64,000 nt of DNA from Agelas oroides (lineage: Eukaryota > Porifera > Demospongiae > Agelasida > Agelasidae), in NCBI GenBank assembly GCA_949130485.1, contig OX422183.1, forward strand, positions 23,171,702-23,235,701, written 5' to 3'. The notes beneath the pieces were generated by a model. The model ran no database searches and was not told the origin of the DNA. It saw nothing but the letters and a program-made list of their open reading frames with translations. The translations under genes were made by a program, and so were the position numbers. Positions 22,838 through 34,804 of the stretch are shown here, one piece after another (positions within the stretch are counted from its first letter, which is position 1; each line of letters begins with the position of its first letter).

Positions 22838-25800
22838 CTAAAACCACACTAATATTATTGGAGCAAAAACAGCTATTGCCACAGTTCCACTAACAGCTGC
22901 GCCAGCAATGGTTCCACCAGTGCCTGGAAAAGAAAATACATGAACAACTGTAGCTGCATTGCACTGACTGATTCTCAGTTGAAATCAGATCATAAAACAA
23001 GTTTGACTGCATAGCATCTAAGCTTCAGGGAGATGTGGTTCATTGATTGTTGATGCTGCAGTTGCAGCTGCAAGAAGAGATCTGATACCAGTCTAGAGGT
23101 CAATTAAGCAAGCAAGTTAATTACTACTACACTTACAAATAAGATTAATACACTTACCAGTTGGGGATGGTGTTAGATTCGGAACTGCATCCAAGCAAAG
23201 AATGGAAAACTATACATAAATGACCACATATACAATCTATTTTGGTAACACATAATAAGTTGATGGAAGACGGGTACAAACAACCTCCTAACAACCTCCT
23301 AACAACCTCCATTCAAAGGTTAGCAAATCCACAGGCAAACCCCCCCCCCCCTCACCCTCCTGAAGGTTGGAAAGATGTACCATTCTACTGGGTGGCTTTT
23401 GAAAATACTGTCTACAAGCCGATCGAGTTACAGTGCTAGAAGTTGATTAACTATGGCTTCCACAAGTGCGGACGTCGCCAGTTTGTACGGCTAGGAAGGT
23501 CGTATTGAGAAGCCACCCGATAGAATGTCAGCACACATCACATTCACCACATACATACTGTTCAGATAGCTTAAGCTCATCGCTAAGGCCTCCCGCCTTG
23601 AGCTACCAAGGGTGCTCAGGAAAGCTAGGAAGAACGCACACCTTCCTATGTAGGAGCAGAGGGTGTGGCCTGGGTGTGGTCAAGGAACAAGTAGATGGGT
23701 GGGGCTGACATATAAAGTAAACTTGGTATTTTTAATATCTCCATTTTCAACAACAGCCATAAATCAGTTAAAAAAACAAGATGAAAGCATTGGACCCAGG
23801 CCTTAACTCCCCTGAGTTGCACTGACTGATTCTCAGTTGAATCAGATAATAAAACAAGTTTGACTTAATTTAAATCATTCTGCGTAGCATCTAAGCCTTA
23901 GGGTGATGTTACTACACTTACAAACAAGATTAATACACTTACCAGTTGGAGATGATGTTGGCTGAACAGTTGTTGACGGTGTTAGATTCAGAACTACATG
24001 CAAACAAAGAGTGGAAAACTATACATAAATGAACATATCGAATTTGTTTCAGTAGCACATCTCATTTTTTAAGTGTAGCACTATAGGGTAAGATATGCTG
24101 TGGAATAATGAGGATATGGCACAGCATATGCATATGGGACAGCATAATTTATTATTATGCTACAAAACAAATTGCATGATTGCTTACCAGTAGTTGCAGT
24201 TAGGCATGATGTTGGATTGAGAACTGGACTATTCATACCTGCAATCAGATGCCAATTCAGTACAGGACTGGGTAAATTATAACCACGTTTTTCAACCCTT
24301 CCAAACGCAAGCTTATGCTGATCTCACGCAAGTGGAACAGGATGAATAACCCCTCTACTATAACTTATAAACACAGTTCAGACTATGGCACCTGGCAAAC
24401 CACTCAAGTTGGTTCTCATTATTTCTCATCAGCATTGAGTAATATAATAATTTTTTAAGAAAATGTGTAGAGATTCACCTCTTCTGGAACAAAAATATTT
24501 TCATGAATGTTGCACTAGAAAGGTAATGTACAACCCAGTTCCAGGTGGTATCAATGAACAGAAGCTTCCTTCATGACTACTTATATGATAGCAATGTTAT
24601 ATTACAGCTGCTTGGAACTGCAGGGACTGTAATAAGATTATGAATATATCAGCAAACTGAGTAGTGGCCAACAGTGAAGCTATTGTGTCATTCTTGTCTC
24701 GATCACATTTCCAGAACGGTGCAAATAGAAACTTCCATTGGCTACTGATAAATACTATGTTAACTACCAATGTAAAGGTACAGACGCCCAACACTGTAGC
24801 CTAGCTTGCTTATTTCTGCACTTCAGTAACATTACACATTTCTTATCTGGTTGAATCAAACAGTATTTTTGTTGATGAAGAGAAAAAATTGAGACCAGGA
24901 CACATTAAGTTGGGTCTTCCAATGCATTACTACTGAGTCAATTGAGCTAAGGCATTTGAGCTGAGGATAATTCATAGACAATTGCTGCAACTAGCAAACT
25001 GCTCTAAGACACAAGTTGGCTGGATCACATTATTTCATCACCAACATAAATACTATTTATACTATGAATGTTTTTAGGACCACCCCATTTTTTGAAACAT
25101 ATAAGTGTGAATATTGCTGTACTGGAATTATGTACAGCTGCATACTACCAAGGGAGAGTAGGCCACAGTGAACCTGTGACTGCAGTTGAAGCAACCTTTA
25201 GTTAGAGGTTTGCGCTTTTTGTCTGTTTGGACATTTGTCTTTGTTGTCATGTAACTGTTTTATCCATACATACATACCTGTGCAGTTTGTCACACACAAT
25301 GTAAAACTAGAGTTCTGTTCCATTTGTGATGGTACTGTCATTGGACTACAACTTGAACTCGGTGTGGATTCAGGTATAATGGAGCAATTAATTTGAACGA
25401 TTGTGGTACTGTCCCCCATTCCAAGACTGGCATTGTAGCTCAAGCGAGATGTGAAGGTGTCAGAACAGGAAGGAAAGTTGATCACTTTCACAGGCAAACA
25501 TGATTCAGTATTATTTGGACTGTAACAAGCTTGAGTGAGATTGTTGAAACTTGGTGTAGTGTTACCCGACCAGAGTATTATTTCATTGCAGGCTGCTGTA
25601 CAAGAGAGATTGACTTCAGCACCAGCACATACACAAGTCTGTTGTGGTGTACATTCCAAACTCGCTACGACACTATAACCTGCATGAATTGAGATTCAAC
25701 ATGCATGTTACTGGGCATTTTACTACTGTATACTGTCATACTACTTCGGACAGCCAAAAAATACTCTGACCATGCATATGTAAACATTTACCAAGTAAAT

Positions 25801-26287
25801 CATCTGAGAAAATTATAATTGCAGTCACAACATTCATAATCTTTTGTGTACTACTATTATACGCATGGAGATTGCAGGGTAATCTCCATTACTGAACTAT
25901 CGTACATAGTGAAGGTCACCAGTGAGTAGATAAAAGCTGGTGTTATGGATATGAGACGAGAACCACTTTTTATGTAATGTATTAGTATAGACTTACCTAG
26001 TCAGAGTGCCCAGCTTGCAGTATATATATATACGTACATAATTATATACATATATGCATGTATATCTTTTTGACTGCACCATGTTTTCTACATGCACTAC
26101 CTTTGCACAATAATTTTGTTTTGATAATGTAGAGTGTGTGGAATAATTAAATATCAAGAAAATAACTCTTCAGCCTGTTTAAAGAATTAAGAGAGGTCAG
26201 TCAACTGGAGGTAGCTAGTTACATGTCAGTACCTGTAAATGAGTGAGTAGCTGACAGCAGCAGAATGAAGAGTAGTGAATTCATCAT
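22838..26287 (-). CDS. Gene C: small Ig-like single-pass membrane protein with micro-exon stalk (6 exons)
   Basis: Proposed exons on the minus strand are 26287-26233, 25679-25278, 24238-24188, 23993-23943, 23184-23158 and 22923-22838. They total 672 nt, an exact multiple of three, giving 223 residues plus stop. Exon 1 starts MMNSLLFILLLSATHSFT, a clear signal peptide. Exon 2 is a 134-codon Cys-rich Ig-like domain homologous to gene A exon 2 (both share DTFTS and LSYNASL, and both end NCTG). Exons 3-5 are stalk micro-exons of 51, 51 and 27 nt encoding Ser/Thr/Pro-rich segments (for example NLTPSTTVQPTSSPT and NLTPSPT). Exon 6 is a small-residue-rich membrane helix (AGAAVSGTVAIAVFAP) ending LVWF and stop, with no cytoplasmic tail. 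All junctions are phase 1, so each exon can be skipped or duplicated without a frame change. Acceptor tracts such as TTTTCTTTTCCAG support exon 6. It could be a co-receptor or decoy; the ligand is unknown. Extra exons in the large second intron cannot be excluded. Confidence 0.65.
22958..24045. repeat. Duplicated exon-plus-intron block in gene C stalk
   Basis: The sequence around 22958-23230 recurs at 23815-24045. Both carry CACTGACTGATTCTCAGTTG, CAAGTTTGAC, the ACTTACCAGTTGG donor region and GGAAAACTATACATAAATGA. The two copies contain stalk exons 5 and 4. The sequence between them (about 23240-23810) is unique, with a partial inverted repeat (CTACTGGGTGGCTT / AAGCCACCCGATAG). Confidence 0.7.
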
Positions 26288-26709
26288 CCTCTAACATACA
26301 AACAGAAGCATACTTGTAAGCATTAATTCTAACATTTTATGATGACCCATTATTGTTTTGGGTAAGTGGTGACATTATCCACCACAGTTCTGCAACCAAA
26401 TACTGTGCATGCATAATCACAATTATGACATTAGATTTGGTAATTGGATAAGCGTTGTCTGAAGCCTAAACTGCCCAAATGTAACCTTTTTTGCACTAAG
26501 CCAGAGAAACTAAATTGGCATCAATTTGTCTTTTTGTAATAGTGGTATATAGGGGGTCAAGGTAGTAAAGCAATGTTAGGGTCTTTTTTATGTATTTTAT
26601 TTTCAACAAAGTCCTTTTCTTCACATTTTCTAAATGTATTTGTATCATTATTGACAGTTAAATTTTATGACTGTTGTAACTATTCTTACATTCCAATTAC
26701 TTATCCAAT

Positions 26710-26766
26710 TAGTCTCATTCCCAGACCTACGGCAGGAGTCTTGCTGAGGGTCTGAGAATGAGACTA
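26710..26766. mobile_element. 57-bp TAGYCTYG hairpin element with perfect 9-bp duplication
   Basis: TAGTCTCATTCCCAGACC and its complement form a hairpin flanked on both sides by the identical 9-mer TTATCCAAT. Confidence 0.85.
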
Positions 26767-27197
26767 TTATCCAATCAGGTTACTGCATACCAGATTAAGT
26801 ATTGGAACCCAACTTCTGCGGAAATGCAACCACCCCAAATGCCAGCCTTTTTAATTAAAAGTCTACTCGGATTATAGCTCAGATGCACAACCTTCACTGC
26901 TGAACATTCACCTCGACATCGCTACCAACTTGGGAGATTCGGTTTACATCCACCATTGTATTACAAAGCCACAGCTCACTTTTCTTCTAGAGTGAGGTAA
27001 TGATTGCAGCAGCTCCTTCAGTAGCTTATTGAAGAGCTACGAAGAGCTACTTAGCCTTACTACAAATGACAAACGCCATGAAGGCCTGAGAAGTTTCTAC
27101 ATTGGGCTATTCCAGCATGCCAGCTTGGTATCCACTTCGGCTGGTTTCCTCGCAGCTCAGCCTTAAGTACTCAAACTCAGTCACTGCTGAGTTGTTG

Positions 27198-27285
27198 AAT
27201 GACTCGGTAGCTCAGTTGGCTCGAGCATGGAAGGCCATTTGCCAGGGTAATGGGTTCAACGAGCCATTGATATATTTTCTCCCTC
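27198..27285 (+). other. tRNA-like sequence, possible SINE head or tRNA relic
   Basis: GACTCGGTAGCTCAGTTGG contains a good pol III A-box (TAGCTCAGTTGG). About 45 bp further on, GGGTTCAACGAG resembles a degraded B-box. The ends AATGACTCG and CGAGCCATT could partly pair as an acceptor stem. The B-box is off consensus and the anticodon arm is unclear, so I do not call a functional tRNA. Confidence 0.35.
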
Positions 27286-27344
27286 TTTCACATTTTTATT
27301 TCTCACCTTTCGTTCTTAATGACTTTGACCAGGTTAAGGTCTGA

Positions 27345-29455
27345 CTGTCAGGTCTGTATATACAGCATTGGTCACGCTCACCCAAAGATCATGGATAATT
27401 TTTTTTTTATACGGGACGTCTCTTGAATCAGGTAATAACGACTTTACCAACTCTCACTTTAACATAAACAGCTTCTCTAAAGGTTAGTCGAGGGGTAACG
27501 TAAGCTATTCGTGACTAGCGATCACTGGGGAGATTTCGTACCGCGAAACGTTACAAATAAGCGGCAAATTTTGACTTTAATTATCAGCACAGTTATTCCT
27601 TACCTTTATTACCTCGTCCTCGTGCACACACCAATGCCTTTCTGTCGTCTTTTGTACCTAGCTCCGTTTCTGTTTGGAATCGGTCACGAAGCACTTACAA
27701 CATCACTCGTATTCACTTCCTCAGTCACCTCAGACCTAAATCCATAATACACCGCCAACTACTTTGCGACTAATAGTTCTGCAACTGTCGACAACTATTA
27801 TTAGGCGGCCTACAAAACAAGGCCTTTTTAAGTACTCTACAAATGACTCAAAACAAATACGAGAATATTCACGGTATATAAGCGCCACGATGACATGACG
27901 ATATTCATTTAGACAATTTGACCAATCGAAGAGTTCAATTTGGGTATCAAACAGGACGTTTATACTGAGCGAATTGTAATGAGTTTCTTGAGATATATTT
28001 TCGCGCGGTAAACAATCGTTGATTTTATAGTCGAAAATTTTACGTGAGTATAATTTTTGCTGCCGTTAGATATACACTATTAGTGAATTATTGTAATTAC
28101 TTTAAAATTTGTCCGCTCTTTGTGACAGCTAATATGTACAGTGCCCACCACACTACACCACGTCAGAAAACTATATCCTTGATGTCATGGAATTATGGTA
28201 TTGTTTGATAATATTCATCTGCTCGTGATGTCTCAATACAATTGACGTGTGAGTTAAGTCCATATGGCTCCACACAGCTACATGCATGTCACGTGGTTAG
28301 TTGCTGTAGTCTGCTACATTCTATGATTGCTTGTGTAGTTATCCATAGCTTTCATAGCCTTTCCCTATGTATTTGTTATGAGCATGCCTCTACCACATCT
28401 CTACCACAGAACAGATACTGCAGGTTGAAACAACTCCAGCTTTCTTGACATGGCAGAGAGTCGTATTGATATGGCAGAGAGGAAGTGGAATTCAGGGTTT
28501 TAATGTCTTGCTTATACAGGTATACTGAACCAGATTGTGCATAGCTGCATGTGACTTGGGATTTTCATCATAATTCCCAATTGGCTGATCATAGAGTTGT
28601 GTTGAATTGTGAACTCATAGTTTCTTGAATATGAGCCATGACAAAACAATGCCTCCCCTCAAGCATTCCCTACTTCTATTCATACTATTATGTTACCTGA
28701 TATTCACAAAAAGAAAAAAAACAAAAACAAATTCCAAATGTTTTATATTCATAGCTATGTAAGTATGGCAACATGAATCCAGTAGTTTAGGAGGCAAGTA
28801 ACTGCTCATGTTACCTAATCTATACGAAAGTAAGAATCTGTATAGTAATTAGAATGAGTTTGACCAGGGGTCACTCACAGTGGTGATCACTTCATTGAAG
28901 CATTGAAGATATATGACAATCTTATGTATGAGCTATTATTATGCAAGTCAGCAGCTAGCTGTATGCATAAACTGTAACACAGTTACTGAACATTCAAAAG
29001 TTTACATTAAAATGTGTATTAGTTCTATTCCTATCCGACAATACTTACTTTTGCTATAGAATAGCAAGCAGTTGATAGAGTAACCTTCACTGATTGGATG
29101 AATCCGAGTAAATACTCCAGATGTGAATAAGCAAGAATTTAACCTCAAAAACTAAGACAGGTATGTCAAAACAAAAGTTTCAGTCTATGAATATTATTCC
29201 AGGCATGCATTGTTTGTGCGTGTTGTTACTAAGAGCCACTGTGGATTCCACACCACACGCATGCAACTATCTCCAACAAACAATAGCATTCTGGAATTTA
29301 TGAAAACTCAAGATTCATGATAGTAGGGGTCTGCATGGGAGTGTTATAAAAAGCATTATGCAAACTTAATAATGACCATAAACTGCATTGGGTGGATAAT
29401 CACTAGTTGAGCGCAATTTCATCATTTTAAACTATTCGAAAATGCACTAGCATCA
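27345..29455. other. Two kilobases without recognised gene
   Basis: A 78-codon hydrophobic open frame at 27511-27747 has no start ATG and no recognisable domain. The rest is AT-rich non-coding sequence with no clear repeat structure. Confidence 0.4.
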
Positions 29456-29465
29456 CTGAAGAACA

Positions 29466-30274
29466 GGGGTGTCTCTAATCGCTGGACTAGAATATGGAAT
29501 GGAACGGTGAAATGGAAAATGGAATGGAACGGTGAATGTACGTAGTTATAGCTAACTTGAAGACTCCCAGAACTGACTGTGAATGTATGTAGTTATAGCT
29601 AACTTGTGTAGCTGGTGTTGTTCTTCAAGGTTGAGCTATATAGCTACTATGTGTCTAGGGCTCCTATCTCATCACAGAGGCTGTATGCGCAAGTCCAGTG
29701 CATGTTCCCAGGATTCTTCCTTGTCTGGTATCATGATGTCATGGTCAGAACTCGGGGTCCCCGGAGACCAGCTACAGTACCATGCATAGGAGTCACACTT
29801 ACTACTGTTAAGGAAGGCTGCCACTAAGGTTGTGAGACCTAGGAGTGACCAAGGATCGAGATGCACAGACAAAGACCGAAGCGAAGAGACTGAGGAATGA
29901 GCACTGATTTTTGCCATCAATCACATTCAAGTTTGTCTACGAAGACTATAACTATATATAGTCTTGCAAAGCCAGACCCTTGTTTTTCATTTGAGAGTCT
30001 GGCTTTGCAAGACTACAATAACAAAGCATCTGATGATGAGCCAGCAACGGTACCATGCTTGGATATAGAAGCATGATGGTGGGCAACTTACGCCATACTT
30101 GCTCATAAAGCTTCTGCGGTGAGATAACAGCCGTAGAGATACACTAGGTAGTTCAACCTAGAGTGAGCAGCGCCAGTTACAAGAGTTAGCTATAACTGTG
30201 TACGTTCACTGTTCCATTCCATTTTCCATTCCATCATTCCGTTCCATATTCCAGTCCAGCGATTAGAGACACCC
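29466..30274. mobile_element. 809-bp inverted-repeat DNA transposon
   Basis: The left end GGGGTGTCTCTAATCGC and right end GCGATTAGAGACACCC are terminal repeats. Inverted similarity extends inward for about 90 bp through GGAATGGAACGG-type words. The flanks TGAAGAACA and TAAAGAACA form a 9-bp duplication with one mismatch. No transposase is recognised. A 57-bp TAGTCTTGCAAAGCC hairpin (29959-30015) is nested inside. Confidence 0.7.
29959..30015. mobile_element. Nested 57-bp TAGTCTTG hairpin element
   Basis: TAGTCTTGCAAAGCCAGACC and its complement surround a short loop. It shares termini with the larger elements at 18561 and 32408. Confidence 0.7.
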
Positions 30275-30283
30275 TAAAGAACA

Positions 30284-31590
30284 TCACCATTGAAGAACTC
30301 ACTGCAGCTGAGGCCAAGCTTCTTTGTTACTTTGTGCAACATAATGCTGCACCCACCAGGAGCAGGAAATCAAAAGTACTGGTTTTCAGATGAGCTTTCA
30401 TTCTAATACTATGGGTTTTGGTTCCTCTTAAGGTAGTACTCCACCCTGGGTTTTCAAGGTTGACAAACCTGGAATCCAAGCTGATAGCCTGCTTTTGTCT
30501 TCTTAAACTTTTAACAGTCAGTTCTGGGAGTCTTCAACCTTTCTCTCTCCGTAAAATTGGGGATTTTCCCAGCTTCCTATCAGCATTGGCATCCAATAAT
30601 CAGTTTATAATTAAGTTAGTTAAGATGTGGCCTGGCGAAACCCTTCATGTGGTGGTCGGAACTTTGAAGATAAACTTAGATCTACTTAAAAGAAAAAAAA
30701 AAGGAGTTTAGTAGAGTGCTGTAGTGTCAGTAGCTGTGAGTAGTGCGTAGTGCCTGCTTTTGAAAGCAAGCTTGTGTCTAGAAGCAGCAGAAAGGCCACA
30801 GTGGCCAAGACTGTACTCATTGGGCAGGCCCAGGTCTTGCGATCGTATGCCAAGCCTAGTAGGTGATCTTGGCCCGGTGCTTTGAGTGCTGGGCTGGGCT
30901 TTAGCTAGAATGCGCAATATATCGTTGGTACTACGTTGCCGTAGACAAGAAAGCTTAAGAGTGGTTGTGTGTGGAACAGAGCCGTGAGTTCTTTAGCGAC
31001 ATAAGGGGGAGAGGTGGGGCCAGTAATACTTGCTTGCACTCGTGAATGAGCCCCTCTCATAGACAAGCTGTGACGTCATTTTGGTGCAGTCAAAGTTGTC
31101 CATTCCAAGAGTAGTGACAAACATGAGTCCAGCCTGACTTTGAGAGTAGCTCTGAACAAAAGCTGGCACAGACTAATTTGAGATACATTGGTGGTTAGGA
31201 TGCTACCTAAAGTGAGCATGTAGATGCGTCCATCGAGTGGCAATTTTGGGTCATGAAAATATTAATAAGCTACTAAAACCCTTTTTTAAAATTAGGCAAA
31301 GCAAGTTTGCCCTAAACCAAACCGCAACCCTGAAACTAGGAGTAACACTGGTCCTGACTGTAACCCATACTAGGTATATAATAAATATACATACGTGTAT
31401 ACATATCCATAAGTACATATGTACTATATACATCGTTGTATAATACTGTACACGTACAACTCTTTCCTTCAGGAACAACAGCACAGACAGCCTACCAGAG
31501 CTGTGGAGGAATGGATGTTGATCCACCCAGCCCTCCTCTGATGGGATCTTGTACTTTATAGCAGCTGTAGCTCAATTGCTACAAGATTTC
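30284..31590. other. Stretch without recognised gene
   Basis: Short open frames (for example 30418-30711) have no recognisable domains. I see no repeat boundaries. Confidence 0.35.
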
Positions 31591-31593
31591 TTC

Positions 31594-31695
31594 ACCCCCC
31601 TCCCCTCACCCCCCCCCCCCCCCCCCCCCCCCACCACACACACACTCACCCACACATGATTACTTCACCCCCCCCCCACACACACACACACACGC
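31594..31695. repeat. Poly-C and CA-rich low-complexity tract
   Basis: Long C runs (the longest at about 31611-31632) alternate with CACACA tracts. Assembly length may be unreliable here. Confidence 0.9.
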
Positions 31696-32333
31696 CAGCC
31701 GCTCCGCACCAGCACCAGCCGCTCTGCACGCGCTTGCGTATCCATCGCATTTGAGCTCACGCTCGCCCCCACAATGCTGTGCATTCACCTAGTAGTCACG
31801 TGACTGATGCAGCTGCATGCATGCTACACTATACTGCCCAGGCGCCCAGCGATATGCATGCACGCATACTATCACATCTGGGAATCGCATTCAGGGATAC
31901 ACACATGACCAGCAGTTGCGCGTACGCCGGCCCGGCTCCCGCCAAAGGTTAGTGTGCTAATGAGCACTAGGGGGGTCAACCCACTACCTTAGGGGCGACC
32001 AGAGTTAAAACTAACTTCAAAGACAGGAAGTGCTATAGCTACGGGAAGCCCACCAACAGAAGTGCTAGCCTATGACCAAAGTTTATCTAGCCGCAAGAGT
32101 GGCTGCACCATCTTGTTCCCATGTAAACAGAGCGCATATAACACTAGCCTGTGGCTATGACGTGTACACACATCTACGGTATTATAACTACACTAAAATT
32201 TACGACGTGTGTAGACGTCTACGGGATATAAAGGGTTAAATGGGAGCGTGCTTATCTTAGTAACGCCATTGTTGCGCTAGTTACGGCGTGTGCTTTGCTA
32301 TAGTAACGGTACGCCTAGGGGTGTAGTACAGAT

Positions 32334-33420
32334 ATGAATGCATATTTTAGTATTCCTTAGACTTTAAACTTGTAATCTAAGGTGAGATTTCTCCCTTAGG
32401 TTCAGTTTAGTCTCGCAAGCCAGACCCACTTCCGCAAAAGAAGGGAAGGGTCTGGTGAACTGCGTATACAAGCCGTGTCCCACCGGAATGCAATGGGCTG
32501 GATGACGTAACCAGATTGCACTCTTGAATTAACTGTTGCGGAGTAGGCACGCTCCCCGAGAAGTAAAGTCGAAGTGTTTTACAGCTTCTGCAGTAGCGGA
32601 AAAGATGCCCTAGCTCTCTTTTGCCGTTTTCAAGACAGCTGTTGCTACTCAAACAGTGACGTAATGCGTCATGTGACAAAATACTGCAATCTGATTGTAC
32701 CGCATTGTACAGTGCGGCGGGACACGGCTTGTATATGCTGTTCACCAGACCCTCTCCCTTCTCTAGCGGAAGTGGGTCGGGCTTGCGAGACTAGGTTCAG
32801 TTTTAGTGTTAGTGGGGTCATACACATAGGACGTTGGATATAGGAAGTTTGCGCGTCATATTGATACTTTGTGAAATGCTTTTCCCTTCCATTCACCCCA
32901 CGTAACTGCTAATACAGATATGAATGTACTATTTAACATGCCTTAGACACAAAACTTGTAATCTAAAGTCAGATTTCTCCCTTAGATTCTCAGCTTTAGT
33001 GCCGAGTAGTAGAATTATATAAGTAGGACATTGGATATAGGAAGTTTGTGTGATGTGGTACTTTGTGAAATGCTTTTCCCCTCCCATTCAGCGTACGTTA
33101 CAGCTACTCCAGATATGACTGTATATTTTAGCATGCCTTAGACTCTAAACTTGTAATCTAAAATCAAATTTCTCCCCTAGTTTCACTTTTAGTGTTAGTG
33201 GGGTCATATACGTAGGATGTTAGATAAACGTAGGATATTTGTGCTATATTGGTACTTTGTGAAATGTTTTTCCCTTCCCATTCACCCCACGTTACTGATA
33301 TGAATGCATATTTTAACATGCCCTAGACTCTAAACTTGTAATCTAAAGTCAGATTCTCCCTTAGTTTCAGTTTTAGTGTTAGCCATATACATAGGACGTT
33401 GGATATAGGAAGTTTGCCTC
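32334..33420. repeat. About 195-bp tandem satellite, four copies
   Basis: The word AAACTTGTAATCTAA, followed by TCTCCC and a TTTTAGTGTTAG-like segment, recurs with starts near 32334, 32918, 33115 and 33297. The first interval is longer only because the 386-bp MITE at 32408-32793 is inserted. Without it, spacing is about 195 bp throughout. Confidence 0.75.
32408..32793. mobile_element. TAGTCTC MITE with 9-bp target duplication, copy 2
   Basis: The ends TAGTCTCGCAAGCCAGACCC and their complement are flanked by the identical 9-mer GGTTCAGTT. It is nested in the satellite array and is about the same length as the copy at 18561-18947. Confidence 0.85.
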
Positions 33421-33589
33421 TCCTATTTGTGTTAGAACTATGCATGACAGTGTGTTTGGAGTCAATAGAGGTCAGCAGGAGTCGCAGATGGTGGCTGAGA
33501 TCCTTTGAAATTAGAATAGCTGACTGTGTATTGATCAACTGACCTTGAAGCAACATTGTATATACACTACAAACCTAATTTAACCTCTG

Positions 33590-33900
33590 AAGTATCCCAA
33601 CACCACTGCATCAAGCAGCACATGCACCCACTTATTAAAACCATGTCTTTACTCTACATGTAACTGCATGGGAAGGTGTATTGCCCCAGTGATTTAACGA
33701 AACGCCTCTTGTTAACAACACAGCTCAACCATCAATGAGTCATCCATACTTGCACACCAGTGCATACAAGAGACGAAACAACAGCATTGCACAACAACAC
33801 TTTCAGTGTTGTGATGTAATGTGTGTACTGACTATTACCCATCCATGTGGTATTCTACCGCTCGCTCAGGCTCGCCCCAAGATGCCTTGCATCTACACTA

Positions 33901-33901
<1 letters not shown>
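33590..33901 (+). mobile_element. Helitron 3' end, type 1
   Basis: About 310 bp are shared with 61740-62058. The 3' edge reads GCTCGCCCCAAGATGCC, the stem GATGC-CTT-GCATC, then TACACTAG followed by T. A short hairpin just before CTAG and a following T are the classic Helitron 3' structure. The element's 5' end is not identified. An (AT)n tract follows directly. Confidence 0.65.
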
Positions 33902-33933
<32 letters not shown>

Positions 33934-33936
<3 letters not shown>

Positions 33937-34115
33937 ACTTAAAAAACATTTAAAATGTAAAAAGATGTAGGGATGGCATGCCAAAAAGTATGCAAACAAG
34001 GTAGGGATGATACAAAGCCTCATCCCTGCATCGTTTTCACATTAGTTTGCAACTGTAATGTAAAAAGGTGTAGGGATAGGGCTTTGTAAATTTAACCAGA
34101 GAGGCCTGACTAGAG
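33934..34115. mobile_element. Long-inverted-repeat MITE, family 1, truncated copy
   Basis: The left arm, with AAGACTTAAAAAACATTT and GATGTAGGGATGGCATGCC, is present, and the inner part of the right arm begins. The outer right arm is missing. Confidence 0.65.
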
Positions 34116-34610
34116 AAGAATTTCTGAAACTCCATACCACAACTCCAGTATTTGTGGTAAGGAAAAGGGCTGACCATATAGACTATGTCAAAAAATCTCC
34201 ATAGCGGAGAGAATTCTGATTCCATAGCTGTATGTGCTCAGCAAGTATCCACTATAGACATACACTTGAGAAGACAGGGGCGAAATGTGAAAATGTTGGA
34301 GTCACAGGAAACCAATGGAATGTACGTGTTCGTACTAAGGTGTTGAACCCTCACCCTTGACTTACAACTCTTCACGCTGCCTCCAATTGCTTGGAGACTT
34401 TGTTGCCTACAGCTGTATAGCTACTATCCCACAGTAATGACACAGAGTGTGTACAATGAACCCAAGCATGCACATAGCTACCCAGATGAGCACATAGCTA
34501 CCCAAGCTATACTGCTTCATGAACACCAGCATACATTTGATACCCTAGCCTCACCCCCAGGCATTTCCTGCCCCTAGTGTTACAGGCTACAGTTGGAGGT
34601 GGGGAAGACC

Positions 34611-34690
34611 TAGCCTTGTTCCTAGGCCACTCCCAGATTTTAACTCACAGCTGCAAGATAAAATCTGGGAATGGGCTGGGAACGAGGCTA
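34611..34690. mobile_element. 80-bp TAGYCTYG hairpin element with perfect 9-bp duplication
   Basis: The ends TAGCCTTGTTCCTAGGCC and GGGAACGAGGCTA pair. The identical 9-mer GGGAAGACC lies on both sides. Confidence 0.85.
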
Positions 34691-34769
34691 GGGAAGACCT
34701 GGGAATGACTTAGTGTATGCAACTGCCAAAATGTAATGCTATGAAACACTAACTCACCATGCAACTCAT

Positions 34770-34804
34770 TCACGCTTGCCTCACAATGCACTGCATTCCC
34801 CTAG
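34770..34804 (+). mobile_element. Helitron 3' end, type 2
   Basis: The stem AATGC-ACT-GCATT is followed by CCCCTAG and T, the same structure as at 46183-46216. The preceding CACGCTTGCCTCAC resembles the GC-rich subterminal block of the other copies. Confidence 0.55.

Noticed and set aside
29672-29920. 82-codon minus-strand frame as transposase of the 809-bp element
   Set aside because: It is too short, has no catalytic motif, and its Ser/Pro-rich composition is uninformative.
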